From Oscillospiraceae bacterium (lineage in GTDB: Bacteria; Bacillota; Clostridia; Oscillospirales; Oscillospiraceae), in the NCBI GenBank assembly GCA_020025535.1, contig JAHHRY010000001.1:186001-250000 (forward strand): a stretch of DNA of 64,000 nt, in the 5' to 3' direction. Position numbers and translations under genes: made by a program. This document shows, one piece after another, positions 48,870 to 57,244 of this stretch. Under the pieces are notes generated by a model, which saw only the letters and a list, made by a program, of their open reading frames with translations, was not told the origin of the DNA and did not search any database. Each line of letters opens with the position of its first letter. The first letter of the stretch is position 1.

Positions 48870-50642
48870 TTATTCTTTGATATTGATGGCAATGTGGACA
48901 TCGTCCAGCTGCTTCTGAGAAACAGCGGTGGGAGCGTCCATCATCAAATCCTGTGCATTCTTGTTCATGGGGAAGGTAATGACTTCACGGATGCATTCCT
49001 CGCCGGTCAGCAGCATAACAATGCGGTCAACACCGGGTGCTGCACCTGCATGAGGAGGTGCGCCATAGGTGAAGGCATTGTACATAGCAGGGAACTTTGC
49101 CTTTACGTCTTCTTCGCCCAGGCCTACCATCTCGAATGCCTTGACCATGATTTCGGGGTCATGGTTACGGACGGCACCGGAGGCTGTCTCATAGCCGTTG
49201 CAGACCATGTCGTACTGGTCGGCATTGATTGCCAGCAGCTTTTCTACATCGCCCTCTGCCTCTTCCAGCGCCTTCAGGCCGCCCTGCGGCATGGAGAAGG
49301 GGTTGTGGCAGAATTCCAGCTGGCCGGACTCTTCGCCGATTTCGTACATGGGGAAGTCCACAATCCAGCAGAATGCATACTGTTCTTCGTCGAAGTGACC
49401 GGGTACACGCTTGCCCAGCATGGTACGGATGACACCGGCAGTCTTCTGTGCTGCCAGCTTCTTGCCGGCTGCCATGCAGACAAAGGAACCGGGCTTCAGG
49501 TTCAGCTTTTCCATGAAGGCAGCCTTGCAATCGCCCAGGAACTTGGAAATGCCGCCGGTCAGCTCGCCCTGATCGTCCACACGGACCCAGCAGGCCTTGT
49601 TGCCGGTCTGAACTTCCACGTCCACCAGCAGCTTGTCGATCCACTTACGGGCCTGAGTGAAGTTGTCCACGCTGACAGCCTTGACGGTAGCGCCTTCAAA
49701 GGGGCCGAAGCCGCAGCCCTGAACGATCTCGGAAATATCCTGCACCTCCAGATCGATACGCAGGTCGGGCTTATCGGAGCCGTAACGCTCCATTGCCTCA
49801 TTGAACGGAATACGGCGGAAAGGTGCAGAGGAAACGCGGTCATATTTGCCCAGCTTGGTAAACAGGGGCACCATAACCTCTTCCAGGACACCCAGAACAT
49901 CGTTCTGGGTGGCAAATGCCATTTCCATATCCAGCTGATAGAACTCGCCGGGAGTACGGTCCGCACGGGCATCCTCATCACGGAAGCAGGGTGCGATCTG
50001 GAAATATCTGTCGAAGCCGGAGGTCATCAGCAGCTGCTTGAACTGCTGAGGAGCCTGGGGCAGAGCGTAGAACTTGCCGGGGTGGTTCCGGGCGGGAACC
50101 AGATAGTCACGGGCGCCCTCGGGAGAAGAAGCCGTCAGAATGGGCGTGGTAATCTCCAGGAAGCCCTTCTCGGTCATCAGGCGGCGAATCTCGGCAACGG
50201 TCTGGCAGCGCAGAACGATATTCTGCTTCACAGCGGGGTTCCGCAGATCCAGATAGCGGTACTTGAGGCGGGTGTTCTCGTCAGCTTCTCTGGACTTGTT
50301 GATTTCAAAAGGCAGCTGATTGTGGCGGCACTTGCCCAGCACTTCGATTTTCTCGGGAACAACCTCGATTTCGCCGGTGGGAATCTTGGTGTTCTTGCTT
50401 TCACGCTCCCGGACCAGACCGGTAACGGAAATGGTGGATTCCTTGTTGATGGGCTTTACAATCCGCATCATTTCTTCCGTCTCCACCACCACCTGAGTCG
50501 TGCCATAATAGTCACGCAGCACCAGGAATGCAAAATTGGAACCGACCTCTCGAATGTTTTCCAGCCAGCCGACAATGGTGACCTGCTTGCCTGCGTCGGA
50601 AAGACGCAGCTCCCCACAGGTATGGGTTCTGGATTGGATCAT
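48870..50642 (-). CDS. aspS: Aspartate-tRNA ligase
   Basis: A 590-residue bacterial-type AspRS: an N-terminal OB anticodon-binding domain (THTCGELRLSDAGKQVTIVGWL), class II motif 2 (FRDEDARADRTPGEFYQLDMEM), a GAD insertion domain in the middle, and motif 3 (GAAPGVDRIVMLLTGEE). Whether it is discriminating (Asp only) or also charges tRNA-Asn cannot be settled by eye. It stands alone; AGAGGGG precedes the ATG. Confidence 0.97.
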   Translation of the reverse strand: MIQSRTHTCGELRLSDAGKQVTIVGWLENIREVGSNFAFLVLRDYYGTTQVVVETEEMMRIVKPINKESTISVTGLVRERESKNTKIPTGEIEVVPEKIEVLGKCRHNQLPFEINKSREADENTRLKYRYLDLRNPAVKQNIVLRCQTVAEIRRLMTEKGFLEITTPILTASSPEGARDYLVPARNHPGKFYALPQAPQQFKQLLMTSGFDRYFQIAPCFRDEDARADRTPGEFYQLDMEMAFATQNDVLGVLEEVMVPLFTKLGKYDRVSSAPFRRIPFNEAMERYGSDKPDLRIDLEVQDISEIVQGCGFGPFEGATVKAVSVDNFTQARKWIDKLLVDVEVQTGNKACWVRVDDQGELTGGISKFLGDCKAAFMEKLNLKPGSFVCMAAGKKLAAQKTAGVIRTMLGKRVPGHFDEEQYAFCWIVDFPMYEIGEESGQLEFCHNPFSMPQGGLKALEEAEGDVEKLLAINADQYDMVCNGYETASGAVRNHDPEIMVKAFEMVGLGEEDVKAKFPAMYNAFTYGAPPHAGAAPGVDRIVMLLTGEECIREVITFPMNKNAQDLMMDAPTAVSQKQLDDVHIAINIKE

Positions 50643-50839
50643 AGGAATAAACCCCTCTCGTCAATAAAATTTATCGTTTTATTTTCGCATATTTTCGCTA
50701 AAAAGTCAATGATTCTCCCGGCCTCTTCTCCATATAATTGTAAGATTTTCATAGACACAGGCCATTTGGCAAAAAACCGGTGGAAAAATGTCGTTTTATA
50801 TGCTATGATAAGGGGACTTACGCTAAGGAGGAAGATGCT

Positions 50840-52129
50840 ATGCTGCCGGAGGCCTTTTTGAATCGGATGAAAAAGCAGCTGGGGGAAGAATATCCGGAAT
50901 ATCTCCAAAGTCTGGAACGTCCCCGGGCGGTGGCACTGCGTTTCAACCCTCTGAAGGGTGCCGTACCTCAGCTTCCCTTTACCGGTGCCGGTGTCCCCTG
51001 GGAACCAATGGGCCACTATTACGACCCGGAAGCCCGTCCCGGTCTGCACCCTTATCACGAAGCCGGCGTATACTACTTGCAGGAGGCCAGTGCCATGGCA
51101 CCGGTTTCCCTTCTGGATCCGCAGCCCGGTGAACGGGTTCTGGATCTCTGCGCCGCCCCCGGCGGAAAGACTACACAAATCGCCGGACGCATGGGCGGTC
51201 AGGGCTTTTTGCTGTGCAATGAGATCAACCCCAAACGCGCAAAAATTCTCTCCAGAAATATAGAACGCCTAGGCGTTGCCAATGCATTGGTCACCAATGA
51301 ACACCCGGAGAATCTGGCACAAAGACTGCCCGGCTACTTTGACCGGGTTCTCATCGATGCCCCCTGCTCCGGCGAAGGTATGTTCCGCAAGGAAGAAGCC
51401 GCCGTTACCGACTGGAGCGAGGAAACCGTTTCCATGTGTGCCAGACGGCAGCTGGAAATTCTCCGTTCCGGTGCCAGACTGCTGCGGCCCGGCGGACGGC
51501 TGGTTTATTCCACCTGTACCTTTGCTCCCGCCGAAAACGAAGAAACCATTGCGGCGTTCTTGGCGGAGCATCCGGATTTTCAGCCGGATACCGTAGAAGC
51601 GCCCTGGTTTACCCCGGGGGAAAACGATTCTTTCCGACTCTGGCCCCACAAACTGCTGGGTGAAGGCCATTTTGCTGCCGTCCTGCGGAAAGTCGGAGGG
51701 GAAGAATCCACAGCCGAAGTCTGCCCCGGCGAAAAGCTTCCAAAACAGTGGCTGGACTTTGCCAAACAGCTGAACATCTCCCTTCCGGAGGGCAAAGCCA
51801 TTTCTTTCGGCAGCAGTCTGTACTGGGCGCCCTCGGATTTACCGAATATCGCCCGTTTGAAAGTACTTCGCCCCGGTCTGGAGCTGGGCGAAGTAAAAAA
51901 AGACCGCTTTGAGCCGGCACACGCCCTCGCCCTTTGGCTGAAGGATTGCAGCACTGTCGTTTCCTTTCCGGCGGAAAGCAGTGAAATCAAAGCCTATCTC
52001 CACGGTGATGTGATTCCGTCAGCTGTACGCGGATGGTGTCTTGTACAAGCAGACAATTACTCCATTGGCTGGGGTAAAGGGGATGGAAATCTCTTGAAAA
52101 ATCACTATCCCAAGGGATTGAGGAGATAA
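50840..52129 (+). CDS. RsmF/YebU-type rRNA (cytosine-C5) methyltransferase
   Basis: A 429-residue RsmB/NOP family enzyme. SAM binding: VLDLCAAPGGKTTQIA. Catalytic cysteines are in DAPCSGEG (C176) and the STCTFAPAENE segment. The C-terminal ~130 residues match the RsmF C-terminal and PUA-like regions (KAYLHGDVI, WCLVQADNYSIGWGKG). It probably modifies 16S rRNA. ATG at 50840 follows AAGGAGG; the longer frame from 50780 runs through the promoter region. Confidence 0.9.
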   Translation: MLPEAFLNRMKKQLGEEYPEYLQSLERPRAVALRFNPLKGAVPQLPFTGAGVPWEPMGHYYDPEARPGLHPYHEAGVYYLQEASAMAPVSLLDPQPGERVLDLCAAPGGKTTQIAGRMGGQGFLLCNEINPKRAKILSRNIERLGVANALVTNEHPENLAQRLPGYFDRVLIDAPCSGEGMFRKEEAAVTDWSEETVSMCARRQLEILRSGARLLRPGGRLVYSTCTFAPAENEETIAAFLAEHPDFQPDTVEAPWFTPGENDSFRLWPHKLLGEGHFAAVLRKVGGEESTAEVCPGEKLPKQWLDFAKQLNISLPEGKAISFGSSLYWAPSDLPNIARLKVLRPGLELGEVKKDRFEPAHALALWLKDCSTVVSFPAESSEIKAYLHGDVIPSAVRGWCLVQADNYSIGWGKGDGNLLKNHYPKGLRR

Positions 52130-52246
52130 TTTTGAAATTTTATCCAGAAAAATTCAGAATTAGCACTTTACATAAATCCATAAATATGGTACAATTCATC
52201 AGCCGGACTGCAAATCTATAGTGAAATTACAAGGAGAGGATATTCC

Positions 52247-53512
52247 TTGGCCAGATATGAAATTAAAGGCGGTAACCCTCTGCAGGGTACTGTCACCATA
52301 AGCGGCGCAAAAAATGCCGCCGTTGCCATTTTGCCCGCCGCATTGCTGGTAAAGGGCAAATGTAGAATTGAAAATGTACCGGACATTTCCGATGTCCGGA
52401 TCCTGCTGTCCATCCTGGAGGGGCTGGGCGCTACTGTCGAGCATCCCTGCGATAATGTGATTGTGCTGGACTGCTCCGGCATCAGCAGCACACAGCCGGA
52501 GGCCGCTCTGGTGAAAAAAATGCGCGCCAGTTACTACCTGATGGGTTCTCTGCTGGGCCGCTTCGGCAAATGCCATGTAGCTCTGCCCGGAGGATGCAGC
52601 TTTGCAACCCGCCCCATCGATCAGCACATCAAGGGCTTTAAAGCTCTGGGTGCTCTGGTGGAAGAAACCGAAGAGTATGTCGAGCTCGCCGCCGGGAAGA
52701 ACGGTCTGCAGGGCAACCGTGTCTGTCTGGATATGGCCAGCGTCGGTGCAACCGCCAATATCATGATGGCCGCCGTGCTGCTGCCCGGTCAGACTTTCAT
52801 CGAAAATGCCGCCAAAGAGCCGCACATCGTGGACCTGGCCAACTTCCTGAACACCATGGGCGCTCAGGTCACCGGCGCAGGAACCGACACCATAAAAATC
52901 AAGGGCGTAGAGCAGCTGCAGGGCGGCACCTATGCCATCATTCCCGACCAGATTGAAGCCGGTACATATATGGCTGCCGTTACCGCTGCCGGCGGTGACG
53001 TTCTGGTAAAGAACGTGATTCCCAAGCATATGGACTGCATCACCTCTAAGCTGGAGGAAATGGGCGCAGAAGTCATCAATTATGACGACGCTATCCGTGT
53101 CCGCAGCACCGGAAAGCTTCACAGCACCACGGTCAAGACCCGTCCCTACCCCGGCTTCCCCACCGATATGCAGGCGCAGATTTGCGTGTGTATGGCGCTG
53201 GCAGAAGGCATCAGCCATCTGACGGAAAGCGTTTATGAAACCCGTTTCTTTGGCTACTGCACCGAATTGGAAAGTATGGGCGCAAAAATCGAAATCAACG
53301 GCAAGACCGCTACCGTCACCGGTCGTAACCACTTGAAGGGTTCCACCGTCTGTGCCCGGGATCTGCGGGCCGGCGCCGCACTTGTCATCGCCGGTCTGTC
53401 CGCCGAAGGCATTACCCGTGTGGAAAACATCCACTTTGTGGAACGGGGCTACGAAAATCTCATTGAAAAACTGACCGCGCTGGGCGCCACCATCCGCCGT
53501 ATTGACGACTGA
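52247..53512 (+). CDS. murA: UDP-N-acetylglucosamine 1-carboxyvinyltransferase MurA
   Basis: A 421-residue MurA, the first committed step of peptidoglycan synthesis. The active-site cysteine C117 in LPGGCSFATRP is the residue alkylated by fosfomycin, so the enzyme should be sensitive in principle. GAKNAAVAILPAALL and RPYPGFPTDMQAQ are canonical. Translation begins at TTG (52247) preceded by AAGGAGAGG; the next ATG lies inside the conserved fold. MARYEIKGGNPLQG is the typical N-terminus. Confidence 0.96.
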   Translation: MARYEIKGGNPLQGTVTISGAKNAAVAILPAALLVKGKCRIENVPDISDVRILLSILEGLGATVEHPCDNVIVLDCSGISSTQPEAALVKKMRASYYLMGSLLGRFGKCHVALPGGCSFATRPIDQHIKGFKALGALVEETEEYVELAAGKNGLQGNRVCLDMASVGATANIMMAAVLLPGQTFIENAAKEPHIVDLANFLNTMGAQVTGAGTDTIKIKGVEQLQGGTYAIIPDQIEAGTYMAAVTAAGGDVLVKNVIPKHMDCITSKLEEMGAEVINYDDAIRVRSTGKLHSTTVKTRPYPGFPTDMQAQICVCMALAEGISHLTESVYETRFFGYCTELESMGAKIEINGKTATVTGRNHLKGSTVCARDLRAGAALVIAGLSAEGITRVENIHFVERGYENLIEKLTALGATIRRIDD

Positions 53513-53518
53513 CTGATC

Positions 53519-53552
53519 GGCACTTCCGAACCATTCGGAAGTGCCGTTTTTT
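53519..53552 (+). terminator. murA terminator
   Basis: CGGCACTTCCGAA and TTCGGAAGTGCCG pair around CCA, followed by TTTTTTC. Confidence 0.9.
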
Positions 53553-53569
53553 CTGCCGGAATCCTCCCT

Positions 53570-53604
53570 TCAAAAAAGGAGCCGCTGCTTTCGCAGCGGC
53601 TCGA
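53570..53604 (-). terminator. Terminator of the spoIIQ-like gene
   Basis: GAGCCGCTGC and GCAGCGGCTC pair around TTTC; the minus strand ends in TTTTTT. Confidence 0.85.
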
Positions 53605-53635
53605 ACAAAGAGGAAAGAAAATGAAGGAAGGAAAC

Positions 53636-54292
53636 TTATTCTTTTCCGAACAGATCTTCCGGGTCCACATTTTTGCCATTGCAGGTCACCGCAAAATGGA
53701 CATGATCGCCCAGTTCCGTTTCCAGCAGTGCGGTATGGCCCACATAGCCGATAGTCTGGCCCATGGTGACCTGGTCACCGGGGGCAACCTTTACGTTGAC
53801 GTCCAGGCTTGCATAAGTGGTGACATAGCCATCTGCGTGACGGATCACCACGGTTTTGCCCATGGTTTCATCCTCATAGACGGTATAAACCACTCCGTCT
53901 GCCGAGGCGCAGACCGGTGTGCCGGCCTGTGCGGCAAAGTCCATGCCGTCATGGGTTCTCCAGTCCCGTGTGGTGGGATTGTAGCACAGGCAGTCCATGG
54001 AATAATCCATCACCAGCTTCCCGGAAAGCGGTCTGGAAAACTTAAGCGGCTTTTTGGGGGGTGTGGTAGGCTCGGGTTTCGGTTCCACAGGACGCAGATC
54101 ATTCGTACCCATTGTGGGGTCGGGATTCAGCACATCCAGCGTGGGACTGGGGTGATCCATGGAAGCTGGTTCATCGTTTGCATTTTGGTAATACAGATAG
54201 CCGGAGATCCCGATGGCAATCGCGCACAGGATCAGGGCTATGTAGTAGCCCTTACCAGCAAATCTGCTTACAAAGTTCTTTTTGTTACTCAT
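53636..54292 (-). CDS. M23 peptidase, SpoIIQ-like
   Basis: A 218-residue protein with one N-terminal membrane helix (GYYIALILCAIAIGISGYLYY), a Pro-rich linker and a LytM/M23 domain. The metal-binding residues are intact: H and D in THDGMDFAA and HxH in HVHFAV. Size and layout match clostridial SpoIIQ (C. difficile about 220 residues), which is made in the forespore, binds SpoIIIAH across the intermembrane space, and retains zinc ligands, whereas B. subtilis SpoIIQ is degenerate. The sporulation gene content supports this. Without spoIIIAH in the window, a general M23 endopeptidase remains possible. ATG at 54292. Confidence 0.75.
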   Translation of the reverse strand: MSNKKNFVSRFAGKGYYIALILCAIAIGISGYLYYQNANDEPASMDHPSPTLDVLNPDPTMGTNDLRPVEPKPEPTTPPKKPLKFSRPLSGKLVMDYSMDCLCYNPTTRDWRTHDGMDFAAQAGTPVCASADGVVYTVYEDETMGKTVVIRHADGYVTTYASLDVNVKVAPGDQVTMGQTIGYVGHTALLETELGDHVHFAVTCNGKNVDPEDLFGKE

Positions 54293-54432
54293 TTTTTGCA
54301 CCTCCGAAAACCAGTATTGCCAGATTTTCGGAAGTTAAACTGCTTTTTGGAAAATAATTTGCTTTTGGCAAAAAAATCGGAGGGACGCCACGAGGCATCT
54401 CTCCGATTCTCTTATATATTGTGTCTGTTCGA

Positions 54433-54786
54433 TTACAGAGCAGCCTTGGCCTTCTCCACAACAGCGGCGAAAGCAGCTGCATCGTGGATAGCCATCTCGG
54501 ACAGGCTCTTACGGTTCATCTCGATACCGGCCTTCTTCAGACCGTTCATGAACTTGGAGTAGTTCAGACCGTAGGGAGCGACAGCAGCGGAGATACGAGT
54601 GATCCACAGTCTGCGGAAATCGCGCTTCTTCATCTTACGGCCAGCGAATGCGTAGTTGCCAGACTTCATGACAGCCTGCTTGGCCATCTTAAAGTGCTTG
54701 GACTTGGAACCCCAGTAGCCCTTAGCCAGCTTCAGGGTGCTGTTTCTTCTCTTGCGCGTCATAGTTGCGCCTTTAACTCTTGCCAT
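54433..54786 (-). CDS. rplT: 50S ribosomal protein L20
   Basis: A 117-residue L20 ([48 protein letters not shown]). Last gene of infC-rpmI-rplT; L20 is the likely feedback regulator of the leader. Confidence 0.98.
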   Translation of the reverse strand: MARVKGATMTRKRRNSTLKLAKGYWGSKSKHFKMAKQAVMKSGNYAFAGRKMKKRDFRRLWITRISAAVAPYGLNYSKFMNGLKKAGIEMNRKSLSEMAIHDAAAFAAVVEKAKAAL

Positions 54787-54808
54787 TTCTGTATCCTCCT
54801 ATTCTACC

Positions 54809-55006
54809 TTACTTGTACGGAATCATCTTCTTGATTGCAGCGACATTGGTTGTGTCAGCATATGCAGTGGTGCGCAGATGACGGGTACGCTTAGTGGTCT
54901 TCTTAGTGAGGATGTGGCTCTTAAAAGCGTGAGCTCTCTTAACCTTACCGCTCTTGGTCAGGTTGAATCTCTTCTTTGCACCGGTATGGGTTTTCAGCTT
55001 GGGCAT
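54809..55006 (-). CDS. rpmI: 50S ribosomal protein L35
   Basis: A 65-residue L35 ([40 protein letters not shown]). Middle gene of infC-rpmI-rplT; AAGGAGAACCACCT precedes the ATG. Confidence 0.98.
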   Translation of the reverse strand: MPKLKTHTGAKKRFNLTKSGKVKRAHAFKSHILTKKTTKRTRHLRTTAYADTTNVAAIKKMIPYK

Positions 55007-55038
55007 AGGTGGTTCTCCTTCCGTATCGTTTGTAAATC

Positions 55039-55557
55039 TTACTTGTTATTTTTGGGGGTCAAAAACATTGCCATGAAGCGGCCTTCCAGCTTGGGATTCT
55101 TCTCCATGGTTGCGATCTCGCCGCAGGCCGCAGCGAAATCAATCAGCAGTTTCTCACCCAGATTGGTATGTGCCATCTCCCGACCACGGAAGCGGACACT
55201 GACCTTGACCCGGTTACCGTCTGTCAGGAACTTCTGAGCGCTCTTGACCTTGGTATTCAGATCATTGGTATCGATACTGGGGCTCATGCGGATTTCCTTT
55301 ACTTCCACGACCCGCTGGTTCTTCTTAGCTTCCTTCTCACGCTTCTTCTGATCGAAGCAGAACTTGGAATAATCCATGATCTTACATACCGGCGGAACGG
55401 CGTTGGGGGAAATCTTTACGAGGTCCAGCCCCTGCTCTTCGGCCATCTGATTGGCCTCTGCACCGGATACGATACCCAGCTGGGCACCGTCGAAACCGAT
55501 AAGGCGCACCTCTTTGTCCCGGATTTCCTCATTGAGCTGATGATCTAACTTGCTGAT
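55039..55557 (-). CDS. infC: Translation initiation factor IF-3
   Basis: A 172-residue IF-3 ([57 protein letters not shown]). No ATG, GTG or TTG stands at the conserved N-terminus. The strong site GGAGG is followed by TGCTTAAC and then ATC AGC AAG at 55557, matching the known habit of infC to start at AUU, AUA or AUC; the protein then begins (M)[13 protein letters not shown]. Upstream in-frame codons belong to the leader. A non-AUG start lets IF-3 repress its own synthesis. Confidence 0.93.
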   Translation of the reverse strand: MSKLDHQLNEEIRDKEVRLIGFDGAQLGIVSGAEANQMAEEQGLDLVKISPNAVPPVCKIMDYSKFCFDQKKREKEAKKNQRVVEVKEIRMSPSIDTNDLNTKVKSAQKFLTDGNRVKVSVRFRGREMAHTNLGEKLLIDFAAACGEIATMEKNPKLEGRFMAMFLTPKNNK

Positions 55558-55571
55558 GTTAAGCACCTCCA

Positions 55572-55708
55572 AATTAACAACAAAAAAAGCGGATGCCAAG
55601 CATCCGCATACATTCGCACTGATCCCCAGTCCGGGGAATGTGGGAATATTAACCGCTTTGCAGTCTGCTTGCGGTGAGGCGGATGTTCAGCCTTCTTTAT
55701 TACTGCAA
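55572..55708 (-). promoter_or_regulatory. infC operon leader with attenuator (L20-type)
   Basis: The 5' UTR ends in an intrinsic terminator, GCGGATGC / GCATCCGC with loop TTG and seven T on the minus strand (55582-55607), just before the infC ribosome-binding site. Upstream are segments that can pair alternatively (for example CATCCGCC near 55680 with GCGGATG of the terminator stem). This fits L20-controlled attenuation of infC-rpmI-rplT known in Firmicutes. Confidence 0.75.
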
Positions 55709-55709
55709 T

Positions 55710-55738
55710 ATTCTATCACGGTGCGTTCTCTCTGTCAA
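55710..55738 (-). promoter_or_regulatory. infC operon promoter
   Basis: Consensus -35 TTGACA (55733-55738) and -10 TAGAAT (55710-55715), spacer 17, minus strand. Confidence 0.85.
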
Positions 55739-55838
55739 GCGCTTTTTCTGAAATTTTGCAACTTTTTTCTTCGTCAGGGTTCCGGACCGTGCATTTGTCC
55801 GGCATTGTCAGAATATCTTATGTTGGTTTGGGGTAGGA

Positions 55839-56570
55839 TTATTCCAAGTTTCCGACCATCGTCCCCGCCTCGTCCGAAAAGGCCGATCTGACCTCCACTG
55901 CGATTTGATACTCCTGTGCCAGTTCCACACAGCGGTCGTGCAGCACCTGTGCCCCTTCTCTGCACAGCTTCAGCATATCCTCATAGCCGATTCGCTCATA
56001 TTTCACGGCATCCGGGAATTTTCTGGGATCCCGGTCATAGACTCCTGCCACATCGGTACAGATCACGCACCGATCTGCCTTCAGCATGGCAGCCAGCGCA
56101 ACCGCCGTGGAGTCGGAACCGCCTCTTCCCAGCGTCGTAATATTACCGGACAGATCGATCCCCTGAAAGCCTGCCACCACCACAATCTTCCCTTTATTCA
56201 GCTCCTGCTGGATGCGCCAGTTCTGCAAAGCCCTGATTCTGGCCTTGCCATAGGTGCCGTCCGTCATAAGACCGATTTGCCACCCGGTCAGGCTGACAGC
56301 CGGGTACCCCAGCTCCTCTATTGCCATAGCCACCAGAGCAGCGGAAATCTGTTCTCCTGCAGAAATACAGGCATCGGATTCTCTCGGGGAAGGCGCATCT
56401 GTAACAGACCGGATTTTTTCCAGCAGCCGATCAGTCAGATCCCCCTGAGCCGAAACCACCGCCACCACCTGATCCCCGTTTTGGGCGGCCCGCACCAGTC
56501 CGGCTGCAACTTTTCGGATTTTTTCCGCATCCGCAACCGATGTTCCGCCGTATTTTTGCACCGTCAGCAC
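55839..56570 (-). CDS. Aspartokinase, catalytic domain only
   Basis: A protein of about 243 residues that covers the amino-acid-kinase domain of aspartokinase: VQKYGGTSV at the start, SAGEQISAALVA, TLGRGGSDSTAVALA and TDVAGVYDRDPR. Aspartokinases normally carry about 150 further residues with two ACT domains for feedback inhibition; here the frame stops after the kinase domain (MVGNLE) and I see no ACT remnant in the following 100 bases. The start is uncertain: GTG at 56570 has good spacing to GGAGG, while ATG at 56576 is only 2 bases from it. An ACT-domain protein is encoded just upstream. Confidence 0.85.
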   Translation of the reverse strand: MLTVQKYGGTSVADAEKIRKVAAGLVRAAQNGDQVVAVVSAQGDLTDRLLEKIRSVTDAPSPRESDACISAGEQISAALVAMAIEELGYPAVSLTGWQIGLMTDGTYGKARIRALQNWRIQQELNKGKIVVVAGFQGIDLSGNITTLGRGGSDSTAVALAAMLKADRCVICTDVAGVYDRDPRKFPDAVKYERIGYEDMLKLCREGAQVLHDRCVELAQEYQIAVEVRSAFSDEAGTMVGNLE

Positions 56571-56617
56571 ACACATCACCTCCACAACATTCTATGAGAC
56601 CCATGGGAGAAGTGTGC

Positions 56618-56655
56618 CGAAAAAAGAGAGCCGCCCTGCACAGGCGACTCTCTGA
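56618..56655 (-). terminator. Terminator after the ACT-domain gene
   Basis: AGAGAGTCGCC and GGGCGGCTCTCT pair with one G-T pair, followed by TTTTTT on the minus strand. It lies between the ACT gene and aspartokinase, so these may be only partly co-transcribed. Confidence 0.65.
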
Positions 56656-56677
56656 CAAACAGACAAATATTCGGAAG

Positions 56678-57121
56678 CTAACCGGCTGCCAGCACTTCGG
56701 ACTTGATTACGCCGGAAGTCTGGTGGAACATCCGCAGCATATCATCGACGGATGCACTTGCAGCAGAGGTCTCCGCTGCGATGGTCACAATGGCACAGCC
56801 ATTGGAAGGCGTGATGGAGTTTACTGTCAGAATATTGGCCTTTTGCACCACAAAGGCAGACAAAATAGCGGACAGCACACCCGGCTCATCCCGCAGCAGG
56901 AACTGGAATGTAATAATACGGTTTGTATTCATCTTGCGGAAAGGCTGTACAGCATCCCGATATTTGTAAAATGCGCTGCGGCTGATGTCCGTCATTTTGG
57001 CCGCTTCGTTTACATTGGAAGCCTCACCGGTAGCAAGTAAGCGCTTCGCTTCAGCGACCTTTAAGAAAATTTCCGGCAGTGCAGAGGCTTCGACGATATA
57101 ATACTTGGGACTGCTATTCAT
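56678..57121 (-). CDS. ACT domain-containing protein (PheB/UPF0735-like)
   Basis: A 147-residue protein of the UPF0735 group. The N-terminal half reads like a helix-turn-helix (EASNVNEAAKMTDISRSAFYKYRDAV). The C-terminal half is an ACT domain (ITFQFLLRDEPGVLSAILSAF, ILTVNSITPSNGCAIVTIAAE). ACT domains bind amino acids, so it may sense an aspartate-family amino acid. It lies 101 bases upstream of the ACT-less aspartokinase in the same direction. The family is often annotated PheB without proven function. Confidence 0.85.
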   Translation of the reverse strand: MNSSPKYYIVEASALPEIFLKVAEAKRLLATGEASNVNEAAKMTDISRSAFYKYRDAVQPFRKMNTNRIITFQFLLRDEPGVLSAILSAFVVQKANILTVNSITPSNGCAIVTIAAETSAASASVDDMLRMFHQTSGVIKSEVLAAG

Positions 57122-57182
57122 TTGGGATCCTCCCCATTCAGTTTGTTAATATTGCTAGTTTTCACATGAAAAACCACTGTTA

Positions 57183-57210
57183 ATTGTAGCACATATTTCC
57201 TAAAATGCAA
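57183..57210 (-). promoter_or_regulatory. Promoter of the ACT-domain gene
   Basis: -35 TTGCAT (57205-57210) and -10 TACAAT (57183-57188), spacer 16, minus strand. Confidence 0.65.
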
Positions 57211-57244
57211 GACCAAAGCGCAATAATTCTTGGGAGATGCTGTT

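Noticed and set aside
48819-50861. A 680-codon plus-strand frame opposite aspS
   Set aside because: aspS motifs 2 and 3 are clear on the minus strand; no domain is recognisable in the antisense frame.
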